Assembly: GCA_009693115.1 (NCBI GenBank)
Contig: SHXW01000017.1
Coordinates: 1 to 56,120 of the forward strand
DNA from: Dehalococcoidia bacterium
GTDB lineage: Bacteria > Chloroflexota > Dehalococcoidia > Lucifugimonadales > Lucifugimonadaceae
DNA: 56,120 nucleotides
Direction of reading: 5' to 3'
A model generated the notes under the pieces. That model saw only the letters and a program-made list of their open reading frames with translations, made no database searches and was not told the DNA's origin. Position numbers and translations under genes: made by a program. How positions within the stretch are numbered: the stretch's first letter is position 1; every line of letters starts with the position of its first letter. This document shows, one piece after another, positions 44,727-53,551 of this stretch.

Positions 44727-45821
44727 ATGAATGAGATCGGTCCGAGACTCCTCCCTCACCCGGGTCCTTTCCCGTCGGAAGGGGCATCTACTGGGCGGCC
44801 AGAGCCTGTGCCAGAAGCCATTGAATGGACGGTGGTCCCCGATGTCCCGCGGACCAGACTTGATGTCGCCCTTTCATCCCATTTGCCCCGCCTGAGCAGG
44901 TCGGCGGCGCAGCGGCTCGTTCGTGAGGGGATGACGCGCGTAAATGGCAGGGTCGTGATGAAGCCGTCGTTGGAGGTCGGTCCAGGCGACAATTTGACTG
45001 TGGAGTTGTCGGGTGCGGGGCAGGGTTCGGTGCTGATCGGCGAGGGGTCAGGAGGCAGCGGCGGATCTGTCCCGGACTTGAAGGTCGTCTACGAAGACGA
45101 GCACATCCTGGTGGTGGATAAAGCGGCGGGCGTGTCCGTGCATCCGGGGCCTGGTCATCATGGCGATACGCTCGTGGATGGGCTGCTGGCGGTACGGCCT
45201 GAAGTTGCCGGGGTGGGTCAGCCGGATAGGCCGGGCGTTGTGCACAGGCTGGACCTCGACACGTCAGGGTTGTTGATCTTTGCAAAGACTCAAGTCGCCT
45301 ACGAAACGCTCGTGCGGATGATCAAGGCGCGGGACGTTAAACGGACCTACATTGCCCTCGTGTCCGGGCACGTCGAGCCGCCGGAAGGGGTTATCGATGC
45401 ACCGGTCGGCAGGGACCCGTCTCGGCGGACAAGGCAGGCGATCGTGGAGGGAGGGAAAGCGGCTAGGACGCGTTACAGGGTGGTCAGGCATGTCGTCCTG
45501 GCGGAATTTGGGCGCCGGGGCCCATCGACAACCCCGGAGCGAGCGGACAGTGGGCTAGGGGCAGGCCGGGCTTCGTTGCTCGTGGTGACACTCGAGACCG
45601 GGCGGATGCACCAGATAAGGGTCCATATGGCGGCCATCGGTCATCCAGTGGTAGGTGATCAGGTGTACGGCGATAAAACGGTGACGCTACCGGGCCTAAC
45701 GAGACAGTTCCTGCATGCGGCGGCGCTTGTCTTCAAACATCCGGTTACAGGTGCTCAGGTAGAGGTGACATCATCCTTGCCCGATGATCTGGCCGCGGCT
45801 GCCCCGGGGCTGGTGGTGTGA
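44727..45821 (+). CDS. rluD: RluA/RluD-family pseudouridine synthase
   Basis: A 364-residue pseudouridine synthase with an S4 RNA-binding domain (TRLDVALSSHLPRLSRSAAQRLVREG, near residues 43-68) and a catalytic domain with the catalytic aspartate in GVVHRLDLDTSGLL; GRMHQIRVHMAAIGHPVVGDQVYG is also diagnostic. It modifies uridines of 23S rRNA; the exact site is inferred from family. The N-terminal LLPHPGPFPSEGAS is translated palindromic repeat (44766-44782), so the native start may have been extended by the repeat or lie further in. lspA lies upstream. Confidence 0.9.
   Translation: MNEIGPRLLPHPGPFPSEGASTGRPEPVPEAIEWTVVPDVPRTRLDVALSSHLPRLSRSAAQRLVREGMTRVNGRVVMKPSLEVGPGDNLTVELSGAGQGSVLIGEGSGGSGGSVPDLKVVYEDEHILVVDKAAGVSVHPGPGHHGDTLVDGLLAVRPEVAGVGQPDRPGVVHRLDLDTSGLLIFAKTQVAYETLVRMIKARDVKRTYIALVSGHVEPPEGVIDAPVGRDPSRRTRQAIVEGGKAARTRYRVVRHVVLAEFGRRGPSTTPERADSGLGAGRASLLVVTLETGRMHQIRVHMAAIGHPVVGDQVYGDKTVTLPGLTRQFLHAAALVFKHPVTGAQVEVTSSLPDDLAAAAPGLVV
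44766..44782. repeat. Palindromic repeat at the rluD 5' end
   Basis: CCTTTCC-CGT-CGGAAGG type inverted repeat with one mismatch, preceded by CTCCCTCACCCGGGT, the outer arm of the repeat family. Translated as PGPFPSEGA. Confidence 0.6.
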
Positions 45822-45940
45822 TGGCGGAGTACACAGGTCAGTGTTCAGAGTGCGAATGCTGAATATCTGTGGGCTGGCCAGCAGGCGCGCCAGCGGCATG
45901 TAAGATTTACCGGCTCTATTCATGCTGGCGACGGAATCAA

Positions 45941-45958
45941 TGTGCCAATTTCGGCACA
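45941..45958 (+). promoter_or_regulatory. Inverted repeat upstream of the SDR gene
   Basis: TGTGCC-N6-GGCACA, perfect 6-bp arms, directly before the Shine-Dalgarno (AAAGGA) of the SDR gene. Either an operator for a dimeric repressor or a hairpin that could mask translation. Confidence 0.45.
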
Positions 45959-45970
45959 AAGGACTGACAC

Positions 45971-46756
45971 ATGGCGTCAAACACAGGTGACAACAAGAGG
46001 CTCTCAGGCAAGGTTGCGATCGTGACAGGAGGGGCGTCAGGCATAGGCGAGGCCACCTCCCGGATCTTCGCGCAGCAAGGGGCGAAGGTGGTGGTCGCGG
46101 ACATCCAGGATGAGCGGGGAAATCTGGTCGCGGGCGAGGTTGTCAAGGCAGGTGGCGAGGCCACTTTCATGCATCTTAATGTGGCGAACGAGGCTGAGTG
46201 GGAGCGCGTCATCGCAGACACCGTCAAGCGTTACGGCAGGCTGGACATCCTGGTGAACAACGCAGGAATGTCAGGGCCGAAAGGCCGGGAGCATGTCGAG
46301 CAGGTGCAGCGCGAGAACTGGGACGCAGTGATGGCGGTGAACGCGACGAGCGTTGTGCTTGCCATGAAGCACGCCATCCCACACATGCGGCGCGCAGGCG
46401 GCGGGTCGGTCATCAACATCTCCTCGATTTACGGGATCGTGGGCAGCAAGGGTGGCGGCGCGGCTTACCACGCGTCCAAGGGCGCGGTGCGGATCCTCTC
46501 CAAAATGGCGGCGGTGCAGTACGCCGTGGACAAGATCCGTGTGAACTCGGTACACCCGGGGTTCGTGGAGTCGCCCATGACAGCCGAGTTGCACGGACGG
46601 CCGGGGGTGCGGGAGGAGCGGGAATCGCTTACGCCCATCGGACGCATTGGCACTCCGGAAGACATTGCCATGGGCAACCTTTACCTGGCTTCAGACGAAT
46701 CTTCTTTCGTCACCGGTACCGAGCTTGTCATTGATGGCGGGATGACGGCCCAATAA
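45971..46756 (+). CDS. Short-chain dehydrogenase/reductase
   Basis: A 261-residue classical SDR: TGGASGIGEA (cofactor), DI after the second strand (NAD preference), NNAGMSG, the catalytic Ser in INISSIYG and YHASK (Tyr-x-x-x-Lys), and a C-terminal VTGTELVIDGGMTAQ. These oxidise alcohols or reduce ketones of many small molecules; the glucose 1-dehydrogenase/cyclohexanol-type subgroup is closest in look. The ATG has AAAGGA seven bases upstream. Single-gene transcript: an inverted repeat precedes it and a long hairpin follows. Confidence 0.9.
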   Translation: MASNTGDNKRLSGKVAIVTGGASGIGEATSRIFAQQGAKVVVADIQDERGNLVAGEVVKAGGEATFMHLNVANEAEWERVIADTVKRYGRLDILVNNAGMSGPKGREHVEQVQRENWDAVMAVNATSVVLAMKHAIPHMRRAGGGSVINISSIYGIVGSKGGGAAYHASKGAVRILSKMAAVQYAVDKIRVNSVHPGFVESPMTAELHGRPGVREERESLTPIGRIGTPEDIAMGNLYLASDESSFVTGTELVIDGGMTAQ

Positions 46757-46774
46757 ACCGGCGGGATGGCAAGG

Positions 46775-46814
46775 GACAGGTAGTGCCCCGGTCATGACAG
46801 GGGCACTACCTGTC
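46775..46814. terminator. Long hairpin after the SDR gene
   Basis: Perfect 15-bp stem (arms include ACAGGTAGTGCCCC and GGGGCACTACCTGT) with a 10-base loop, 18 bases after the SDR stop. There is no U tract on either strand. It may also stop transcription from the convergent alcohol dehydrogenase gene, which ends 210 bases further. Confidence 0.65.
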
Positions 46815-47024
46815 GCTCTGGAGATTGTGTTGGTGCAGGGCCTACGTTCGGCCTGCGTACTGTATCGAAGGTGTTTTGGAAGACAGGGGCTTGTGGGCGA
46901 CCGCGGTCACCAGCGCCGGGGCCGCAATGAAGTGTGATGGCGTGAAGGCAGCGCGATCAGCGCGTCGGAGGCGAGACTGAGCCGTTGATCCAGGGAACTC
47001 TCCGTGTCCGCTCCCAGGTTCCAC

Positions 47025-48023
47025 TCACCCGTTAGGGGCGATCGCCGTGCGAATGCCGGCGCCAGAGGCCGCGTGTTTGAACGCCTCGGCCATCTTGTGC
47101 AACGGGTACCTGCTCGTCACTGCACCCTCGAATGACAGGTGGGGCAGTTCGGCCAACGCTGCCTTGAACGATAGGCCGCGGCCCATCGTAGTACCGAGCG
47201 TTATCGCCTTCCCCTGCCAGGCGTGGACGGGCATGGGCAACTGGCCCTTTGTTGGGTGCAATCCCACCGCCTGGACGTGGCCGCGGGTTCTCGTCAGCCT
47301 GATCGTGTCAGCCAGAAGCTGTGGGGTGCCGACAGCTTCAATACCCACGTCCACTCCTCTGCCTTTTGTAAGGTCCTTCACCAGCGTGGCCAGATCAGTC
47401 TTCTGGGGGTCGACGAGTACGGTCGCCCCTACCTTGCGGGCGAACTCGCGCCTGTGTTCTGAAAGATCGGACACAATCACGTCCCGGGCTCCGCGCCGCG
47501 CCGCGAGGGCGACCGCAGCGAGCCCCAGTACTCCTGCGCCGATGACGAGGACCGTCCCTCCCTCCGGCACCTTGAACTGGTCGAAGTTAGAGGCGACGCA
47601 CGCCACGGGTTCGGTCAGCGCCGCTGTCTCTGGATCCAGTCCCATGGGCAGCAGGTGAGCGTTGCGCACGGGCAAGAGTGCGTACTGGGCATATCCGGGA
47701 GCGCGCGTCATCTGGCCGCACTCCGCTTCGTAACCCTGCTTGCACACATCGCAAAGACCGCACCCGTAGGTCGGTTCGCAGGTGACCATTTTGTTCAGAA
47801 GCTCCCGGCCCGTGCCTGCCCCTGCCTCTACCACCTCGCCCGAAAACTCGTGGCCCATGAGCAGGGGCGGAGTTCGCTCCAACAGTCCCTGAGCGGTGTG
47901 AAAATCGGTCGCGCAGATGCTAGCCGTATGGATCTTGACTACCACCATCCCCTGCCCAGGTTTCGGGTCCGGTGCGTCATCCAACGTGAAGTCCATTTGA
48001 CCGCGCCACGTAGCGACCTTCAT
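47025..48023 (-). CDS. Zinc-dependent alcohol dehydrogenase (MDR family)
   Basis: A 332-residue medium-chain dehydrogenase. The catalytic zinc ligands are in SICATDFH (Cys) and GHEFSGEVVEAG (His/Glu); the structural zinc cysteines appear as YGCGLCDVCKQGYEAEC; the Rossmann motif is VIGAGVLGLAAV. It oxidises secondary alcohols or polyols such as sorbitol or threonine. The ATG at 48023 overlaps the stop of the iPGM-like gene (ATGA) and is preceded by AGGGAGG, so both genes are translated together, a pairing that is unusual and unexplained. Confidence 0.9.
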   Translation of the reverse strand: MKVATWRGQMDFTLDDAPDPKPGQGMVVVKIHTASICATDFHTAQGLLERTPPLLMGHEFSGEVVEAGAGTGRELLNKMVTCEPTYGCGLCDVCKQGYEAECGQMTRAPGYAQYALLPVRNAHLLPMGLDPETAALTEPVACVASNFDQFKVPEGGTVLVIGAGVLGLAAVALAARRGARDVIVSDLSEHRREFARKVGATVLVDPQKTDLATLVKDLTKGRGVDVGIEAVGTPQLLADTIRLTRTRGHVQAVGLHPTKGQLPMPVHAWQGKAITLGTTMGRGLSFKAALAELPHLSFEGAVTSRYPLHKMAEAFKHAASGAGIRTAIAPNG

Positions 48024-50104
48024 GTCCCACCTCCCTTCGGGTGTTTTTTCGGCAGCGCAGCAGAAATCACAGGGGCGCCTGTGAACGGGCCGGCGGGAGC
48101 GGTGCCCGTCCGGAGGGCCAACCGGCCACGCACGGCGTCTTCCGCGCCGATGATGCGTGCCACCGTCCAGCTGATATCGAACAGGCGCGCCTGAAAACTC
48201 TCGCGTGGGTAGGGAGCGTATACACCGGCTGGCGCGATGACGGTGGTCAGCACATCGTTGCCTGAATGGGCCGGGCCGGGGTCTTCTATGTTCCCGTGGT
48301 CGGACGTAATGATGACCGAATAGCCGTTGGCGAGCGCGGCGCGCACCATCGTGCCGGCTGCCGCGTCGGCGGCTTCGTATGCCTTGACTGCGGCGGTGAC
48401 CTTTGCCTTTGCCTCGACCGAACGGTCGGACTCCATTGGCAGCAGGTGTCCGATCATGTCCGGGGCGGCGAGGTTGCAGCAGACCAGTCGTTTTTCCTTC
48501 AGGGCAAGTTGTTTCGAGACGAAGTCAGCGATCTCAGGGCTGCGCATATGTGGGTGGAGAATGAAATCCGAGTCACTCATGACTCCGTCCTTTTCCGCGT
48601 AGGAGGGGACGATCTCCCGGGTCTCCACCCCATCTGCTACCGGGCTTGCCCGGCGGCCGCGGAAGAAATAGCCCATGTGCAGTGACTTGACGCTTTCGGC
48701 GACGAGCAGGTACTTCGCGCCAGGGACGATATCCGGCCACATGGCAAGTATGTTGTCCCCGTGCGGGCGGACGGGGTAAACCACAGAGACCCCATGTTTA
48801 TGTTCGAAGTCAGGGTGGTACTCCGAGAAGGTGCTGATCTTGAGGTTCAGATCTGGCTTCAGCCAGTCGAAAGAATAGGACCGGCCCCGCAGCCCGGCTT
48901 CCCGCGAGAGGAAACCACGTGCGCCCAAGAGGGCTGCAGTGGCCGCTCTCTGACGGTCTGGCCTGAAGTTCAGGTTTACGAAAACCTCCCCTGAGCCGAT
49001 CGTCCGTGGCTTGCCAGCGCGGTCTGTCACGGTGATGGGGGGCACATCTGTATCACCGGCGCCTGACTTGTGGGCAGCGGCCACGGCTCGCTGGACGCCT
49101 TCGAAGCCGAAAACATGGACGCCTTCGCCTCGGGTGAGCAGCAAGTGGTTGGAGCGGGTGTTGTGCTCCTGATAATCGCGGTCCATCGCGATCGAGCGGC
49201 CCACCACCCAGCAAAGGCTTTCCTGCGCGTTGTATTTGCTGAGAAGGGCTTCGAGTTGCTGAAGATAACGACCCGTGCCGCCGGAACTCTGGGTGGACGA
49301 ATGTGGCGCACTGTCCCGGCCGTCTAGGATGGCCTGCATGCGGACTCGCACCGGGTCTGCCTTGAGGCGGGAAAATACGAGGTCAAGGAAGGCTTCGAGG
49401 TGGTTCCATGCACTGTGGACGCGGCCATCGTTACCCTGCGTGCCGGACAGGAGAAAGCAAAAGTTCAGAGTGCTGCCGGGGGCAACGCCGGAACGGACGG
49501 CGTCCAGCAGCGCGGCGTTCTGGAAGAACCGGCCATTTTCGATGGACTCTGTGATTTCGCGCGAGGTCTGGGGAGCGAGAGTGAAGTTGGCGATCTGCTG
49601 GTGGCCCGTCTCCGAATTACCGCTGACGGCAGGGATGGTTTCCTCGTAACCGGCCCAGATCCCGCTCGCACTGGTGGGCATGGAGAGATGGGAATTGCGG
49701 TACAACTTGAAGTTGGGGGCTTTAGCCATCCACGGGACGTAGCGGGCCTCAGCAGCGGCCCGGCGCACGAGAGGGGAAGCTGAATCTAGTGCCTTCCTGC
49801 CCACGTGTGACGATGCGACTGCCCTGAGGGCCGCGATCTGATCGACGGCGGCGCCGAAGGGTGTTTCGGGCTCAAGGGTTTCAGCGTGGACCGGAAAAAG
49901 CGAGAGCCGCGCCAATGTGTCTGGGTCTAGACGCGCAGACGGGTGCGCTTTCAGAGCCGCGCCAGCCTGCATGACAAGGACGGCTCTCGTCGAGTCGCTG
50001 AGTGTTTCCCATGCGGCCATGGCGACAGCCATGCCACTGTGACGGTTGTGACCGAGTCCATCGAGCACGATCAGCAGCGCTCTGCCCGATCCTTTGGAAA
50101 TCAT
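48020..50104 (-). CDS. Unusual alkaline-phosphatase-fold protein, iPGM-like with large insertion
   Basis: A 694-residue protein with the metal-site motifs of cofactor-independent phosphoglycerate mutase: LLIVLDGLGHN near the start, a nucleophile serine in SGNSETGHQQI (S164), ILDGRDSAPHS, NFRPDRQR, APDMIGHLLP and TSDHGNIED. Normal iPGM is about 510 residues and has its serine near residue 62; here about 100 residues are inserted between the first metal aspartate and the serine, and the usual SEVGH reads SETGH. It could be a true mutase, but its pairing with an alcohol dehydrogenase and a riboswitch-like leader suggest another phosphoryl-transfer role. The ATG at 50104 has no clear ribosome site. 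Confidence 0.8.
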   Translation of the reverse strand: MISKGSGRALLIVLDGLGHNRHSGMAVAMAAWETLSDSTRAVLVMQAGAALKAHPSARLDPDTLARLSLFPVHAETLEPETPFGAAVDQIAALRAVASSHVGRKALDSASPLVRRAAAEARYVPWMAKAPNFKLYRNSHLSMPTSASGIWAGYEETIPAVSGNSETGHQQIANFTLAPQTSREITESIENGRFFQNAALLDAVRSGVAPGSTLNFCFLLSGTQGNDGRVHSAWNHLEAFLDLVFSRLKADPVRVRMQAILDGRDSAPHSSTQSSGGTGRYLQQLEALLSKYNAQESLCWVVGRSIAMDRDYQEHNTRSNHLLLTRGEGVHVFGFEGVQRAVAAAHKSGAGDTDVPPITVTDRAGKPRTIGSGEVFVNLNFRPDRQRAATAALLGARGFLSREAGLRGRSYSFDWLKPDLNLKISTFSEYHPDFEHKHGVSVVYPVRPHGDNILAMWPDIVPGAKYLLVAESVKSLHMGYFFRGRRASPVADGVETREIVPSYAEKDGVMSDSDFILHPHMRSPEIADFVSKQLALKEKRLVCCNLAAPDMIGHLLPMESDRSVEAKAKVTAAVKAYEAADAAAGTMVRAALANGYSVIITSDHGNIEDPGPAHSGNDVLTTVIAPAGVYAPYPRESFQARLFDISWTVARIIGAEDAVRGRLALRTGTAPAGPFTGAPVISAALPKKHPKGGGT

Positions 50105-50118
50105 CTCAGTAATGGCGG

Positions 50119-50189
50119 AGGCTTCCCCTTCATCCCTGGATCAAGTTCAGTGCCTGATGATTCCCCTCGGGCTGGCCGCTACCCCAGGG
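50119..50189 (-). ncRNA. Structured leader resembling a degenerate TPP (THI) riboswitch
   Basis: Minus-strand leader just before the iPGM-like gene. It contains GGGGTAG near the 5' end, CCGAGG where the TPP aptamer has CTGAGA, then TGAACTTGATCC and GAAGGGGAAGCC, matching the order and spacing of the THI-box (GGGGTGC, CTGAGA, TGAACCTGATCC, CGAAGGGAAG) but with a shortened P4/P5 arm. CCCTGG at its start can pair with CCAGGG inside. The identity is tentative. Confidence 0.35.
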
Positions 50190-50190
50190 T

Positions 50191-50931
50191 CTATTGCCAT
50201 GTGATTGTCAGAGTTTCCATATTGAACGGAGTGGGGATGCCATTGCTTGCCAACCATCCCGCGGGTAGCTCGATGGCGGCAGAATAGACGCTCGAGGGCC
50301 TGTACTCAAGCGCGGTTGCCCTGCACCTGGTCGGCCATGGTTCACTGTCTTCGCCACGGTTTCTCGGGCACGGCTTCATTGTTAGAGCGCTTACGACCCT
50401 CCCCGTCCCATCAATGTAGAGCAGGTCTATGGGCGCGTAGGTGTTGAACATCCAGAATCCGCCCGCCGTCGGCTGGTCGAAGACAAAGAGCATCCCTGTG
50501 CCGGGCGGGACCGTCAGGCGGCACATGAGGCCCTGGCTGCGCTCGCTTTCAGTAGAGGCAACCTCGGCCTGAACGAATAGCTCCAAGTCCCCGCTCTTGA
50601 TGGTGACCAGTTTCATGGGCCGCGGCGAACGAGACACGAGCGAGCAGTCCGAATTGTCTGCAAAAACTGGGGCGGGATGCGGGGAGGAAAGTGGCACATG
50701 AACCGTCGCCGCTGGAAGGGGAGTGGTTGCTGGTGCAGTGATGACATTCTGTGCAAACGTGGGTATCGGCAGCTTCGGCGTATCAGTGGTGAGAGTAACG
50801 GTTGCAGTAGGAGTAACGTTGACGGGCTGTGGCGGAGTAGCCGGAGGGGCGACGCTCCGGGAGCAGACGCCCGCGATCGTGACAACAATGGCGGCGAGGG
50901 CCGGGACAATGACTCTTTTGCTTAGGTTCAC
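50191..50931 (-). CDS. Secreted DUF192 protein
   Basis: A 246-residue protein with an N-terminal signal or anchor (VIVPALAAIVVTIAGVC), a Pro/Thr/Ala-rich linker of about 60 residues and a C-terminal DUF192 domain: VEVASTESERSQGLMCR-type start (here AEVASTESERSQGLMCR), MLFVFDQPTAGGFWMFNTYAPIDLLYID and the closing ALEYRPSSVYSAAIELPAGWLASNGI. The lipobox-like AGVC is imperfect because valine stands at -1, so lipidation is uncertain. DUF192 proteins are small secreted beta proteins of unknown role. The GTG start lacks a visible ribosome site. It is upstream of the riboswitch-like leader. Confidence 0.82.
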   Translation of the reverse strand: MNLSKRVIVPALAAIVVTIAGVCSRSVAPPATPPQPVNVTPTATVTLTTDTPKLPIPTFAQNVITAPATTPLPAATVHVPLSSPHPAPVFADNSDCSLVSRSPRPMKLVTIKSGDLELFVQAEVASTESERSQGLMCRLTVPPGTGMLFVFDQPTAGGFWMFNTYAPIDLLYIDGTGRVVSALTMKPCPRNRGEDSEPWPTRCRATALEYRPSSVYSAAIELPAGWLASNGIPTPFNMETLTITWQ

Positions 50932-51082
50932 CGTTAGATGTTAGTGCAAAGTCTGGCAACGGACAGCCTGGGAATTCACATTGGCTGAGCGTGCTGAAGG
51001 AGCGGCGGCGCAAGGGCATACAGCGCTCCGACCGCATGTTGCTCCTGCGGCCTCGCACAGCCAGCGGGTCTCTCTGGCGACA

Positions 51083-52291
51083 ATGTTCGATTCGTTTCGA
51101 ATCCGCAGTTTCCGCTATCAGTGGTCTGCAGATGCTGTCTCCGTCTGGGCGAGCGAGATGGAGAACCTGGTGCTCGGCTGGTACATCATCGCCGAGACGG
51201 GTTCTGCGTTCCAGACAGGGCTGCTGGCCGCGCTGAGGTTTGGGGGGACACTGATCGCGCCCCTCTATGGTGTCATGGCGGATCGGATGAACCGCAGGAA
51301 GATGCTGGTGGGGATGCGGCTGATCTTCGCCGGGCAGGCGGCGGTCATGATGGCTCTCGCGCTGACTGGGGCGCTCCACCCGTGGCACGCCTTCGTCCTA
51401 TCGTTCCTGATCGGTCTGGTGCGTCAGGGCGAACAAGTGGTGCGTCAATCGCTCATCGCGGACACTGTGCCTCGCGACAGGCTGATGAATGCGACTGGTC
51501 TGGCAAGAACTACTCAGGACCTCTCTCGCATGGCCGGGTCTTTCCTTGGCGCGGGGCTGCTGTCGCAACTGGGCCTCGGTCAAGCGTACATAGGTGTGAC
51601 GTGCTTCTTCTTTGTGAGCGCGCTCCTTGCTCTGGGAATTACACTGAAGCAGGGCGTCAGGGTCAGGCCGTTGACATCTCCCATGGAGAACCTGCGGACG
51701 GGCGCAAGTTACATGCGGCGCGACCGGACGATCGTTGCGGTCATGTTTCTGGCGTTCCTTGTGAACTTCACGACGTTCCCGCTCACGAACGGCCTCCTGC
51801 CTGTCGTGGCGAAGCAGGTGTTTGACATGGGGCCGACGGGGTTGGCGACGCTGACCGCGGTGACGGCCGTAGGTGCGCTGGTCGGTTCGCTTGCCATGGC
51901 GGCGGTATCGTCGCGTGCGGCCAGGCCCGACCGGCTGATGATTGTGGGGATCATCGCCTGGCACGTGACTGTGCTCGCGTTCAGCCAAGTGCACGGGCTG
52001 GGCCTCGCGCTCCTTGTGCTGTCTCTTTACGGTGCAGCCATGAGTTTTTCGATGGTCACGATGTCAACGCTGCTGCTTGAGACGACCGAGGCCGAATTCC
52101 GAGGGCGCGTGATGGGAGTGCGCATGCTTGCCGTGTACGGGTTGCCCATGGGTCTTCTGCTCGGAGGTGTGCTTAGCGACAGGTACAACGTGCAGACGGC
52201 GACACTGATACTCGGCCTGATTGGGATAGGGATGCTGGTAGCGGCGCTTGTGGCCTGGCCGGAGTTATGGAGGAAGCGGCCTGCTCGATGA
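51083..52291 (+). CDS. MFS transporter, EntS/DHA3-like
   Basis: About 402 residues with 12 membrane helices. Opens with SFRIRSFRYQWSADAVSVWASEMENLVLGW and contains YGVMADRMNRRKML (loop 2-3) and LGGVLSDRYNVQTAT, as in the MFS_3 group that includes the enterobactin exporter EntS and macrolide pumps. Predicted role: efflux of a drug or siderophore-like compound. The frame extends upstream to a TTG at 50981 that adds 34 low-complexity residues; the ATG at 51083 fits homology but has no clear Shine-Dalgarno. Divergent from the DUF192 gene. Confidence 0.85.
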   Translation: MFDSFRIRSFRYQWSADAVSVWASEMENLVLGWYIIAETGSAFQTGLLAALRFGGTLIAPLYGVMADRMNRRKMLVGMRLIFAGQAAVMMALALTGALHPWHAFVLSFLIGLVRQGEQVVRQSLIADTVPRDRLMNATGLARTTQDLSRMAGSFLGAGLLSQLGLGQAYIGVTCFFFVSALLALGITLKQGVRVRPLTSPMENLRTGASYMRRDRTIVAVMFLAFLVNFTTFPLTNGLLPVVAKQVFDMGPTGLATLTAVTAVGALVGSLAMAAVSSRAARPDRLMIVGIIAWHVTVLAFSQVHGLGLALLVLSLYGAAMSFSMVTMSTLLLETTEAEFRGRVMGVRMLAVYGLPMGLLLGGVLSDRYNVQTATLILGLIGIGMLVAALVAWPELWRKRPAR

Positions 52292-52495
52292 GGACGGGGA
52301 ACTTGCAGAAACGGGGGTCCGGGGGACAGGGCTCGCACGCGTCAAACGATCAGGCCGCAGTTCGCCTTGAACTCTTGCCTGCCTTAGCACTTTGCCTCAG
52401 GAGTCCAATTGAAATGGCCGATCCGGCCGATAACCTGAGAACCTGCGATTCCGGGAGAGCCCTGATCCGAAGCCGTGGCGCAGTGGCAGACGCTG

Positions 52496-53146
52496 TCAGT
52501 TCCTCAGAATCTGGCCGAAGAACATAGCCACCCTCGCTGCCACCTCCTGTTCGGCCCCTCTCATGTCGTGTCCCGGCCCCTCTATTTGGGCGATTTCCAC
52601 CGGAGGGCGCATCTCCTCAACCAGGGCCGCAAGCTCTGCCGGGGCGACGATCTTGTCCCTTGACCCGACAATGAACAGCCGGGGCCTTTTGTCGTGGGAC
52701 AGCGGTGATCCTTTGATAGAAGAAAGGGGAGGGGAGATCAGGGCGAACGCCTTCGCGTCCTTCAGGCCGTTCATCCCGCGGGCCATCGCTGCCGCTCCAG
52801 CCGAATACCCCACTACGCCGCACTGCCTAGGCTTCACCTCACGCCACGCCCGCAGCGTGTCCAGCGCGCCGGCAACGTCCCTGGCTGCCGACCCGCCGGC
52901 TTCAGTCGCTCCCTCGCGAAATGGGCGGAAGTTGAACCGGAGTGTCGCGACGTTGTGCTCCGCCAGCGCCTTGCAGATGGCAAAGGTCACCGGAGAGTCC
53001 ATGTTCCCGCCAAACAGCGGGTGGGCATGGCAGATGAGTACGCCGGGGTAAGGCGGCGCGCCATCAACGGGAGTCGCCAGCACGCCCTGCACCGGCTCGC
53101 CGTCAACCTCGAACTCGATTGCAGACTGTCTCAGTGGGTAGAGCAT
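52496..53146 (-). CDS. Alpha/beta hydrolase (dienelactone hydrolase-like)
   Basis: A 216-residue small alpha/beta hydrolase. GVLICHAHPLFGGNMDSPV gives the oxyanion region, VGYSAGAAAM the nucleophile elbow, FIVGSRDKIVAPAEL the acid and EGPGHDM the catalytic histidine. The HPLFGG form is typical of a conserved group of small hydrolases of unknown substrate. Start ATG 53146 with weak ribosome site. It is convergent with the MFS gene (200 bases apart, no clear hairpin) and divergent from threonine aldolase. Confidence 0.88.
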   Translation of the reverse strand: MLYPLRQSAIEFEVDGEPVQGVLATPVDGAPPYPGVLICHAHPLFGGNMDSPVTFAICKALAEHNVATLRFNFRPFREGATEAGGSAARDVAGALDTLRAWREVKPRQCGVVGYSAGAAAMARGMNGLKDAKAFALISPPLSSIKGSPLSHDKRPRLFIVGSRDKIVAPAELAALVEEMRPPVEIAQIEGPGHDMRGAEQEVAARVAMFFGQILRN

Positions 53147-53551
53147 TTCATTCAGAACCTAAATCCCTCTCCACGGGTGTTCATTGAGTGCGAGGGGCGG
53201 GGTATCTGCCGGGGCGGGCATCAGGGTTGAAGCCGCAGGAAGGGTTCTTCTCCACGGCCCGCCGGGACTCAGGGCGGCGACGGAGCGACCAGCCGTCTCT
53301 CCCTGGAGTGTCCTCGCTCACGACTGGCCCTGCCGTTGCTAGAATCGCACGGTTGCCGGGAATATGCGACTTGTGTCGCCGCCCGGGACACCGGTTCCAT
53401 ATCGCACCATGTAGCTATCTCAACAACGGCGGAAATGACTTCCACGCCCCGGCACCCTGCCTTGTTCGGACCCACCTCGCCGGGACAGGGAAATTCAAGC
53501 CCGCCCAGCCCTCTTCGCAATAGCAACAGAGGGAATGACAGGGGACACACC
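53147..53551. other. Divergent intergenic region
   Basis: Promoter region of the hydrolase and threonine aldolase genes. It contains a degenerate palindromic repeat (about 53164-53200). The threonine aldolase frame stays open leftward to 53336 but without homology. No clear promoter boxes were found. Confidence 0.45.

Noticed and set aside
50119-50189. Small SRP RNA as an identity for the structured leader
   Set aside because: The conserved GGAA tetraloop and AGCAGCC of SRP domain IV are not present.
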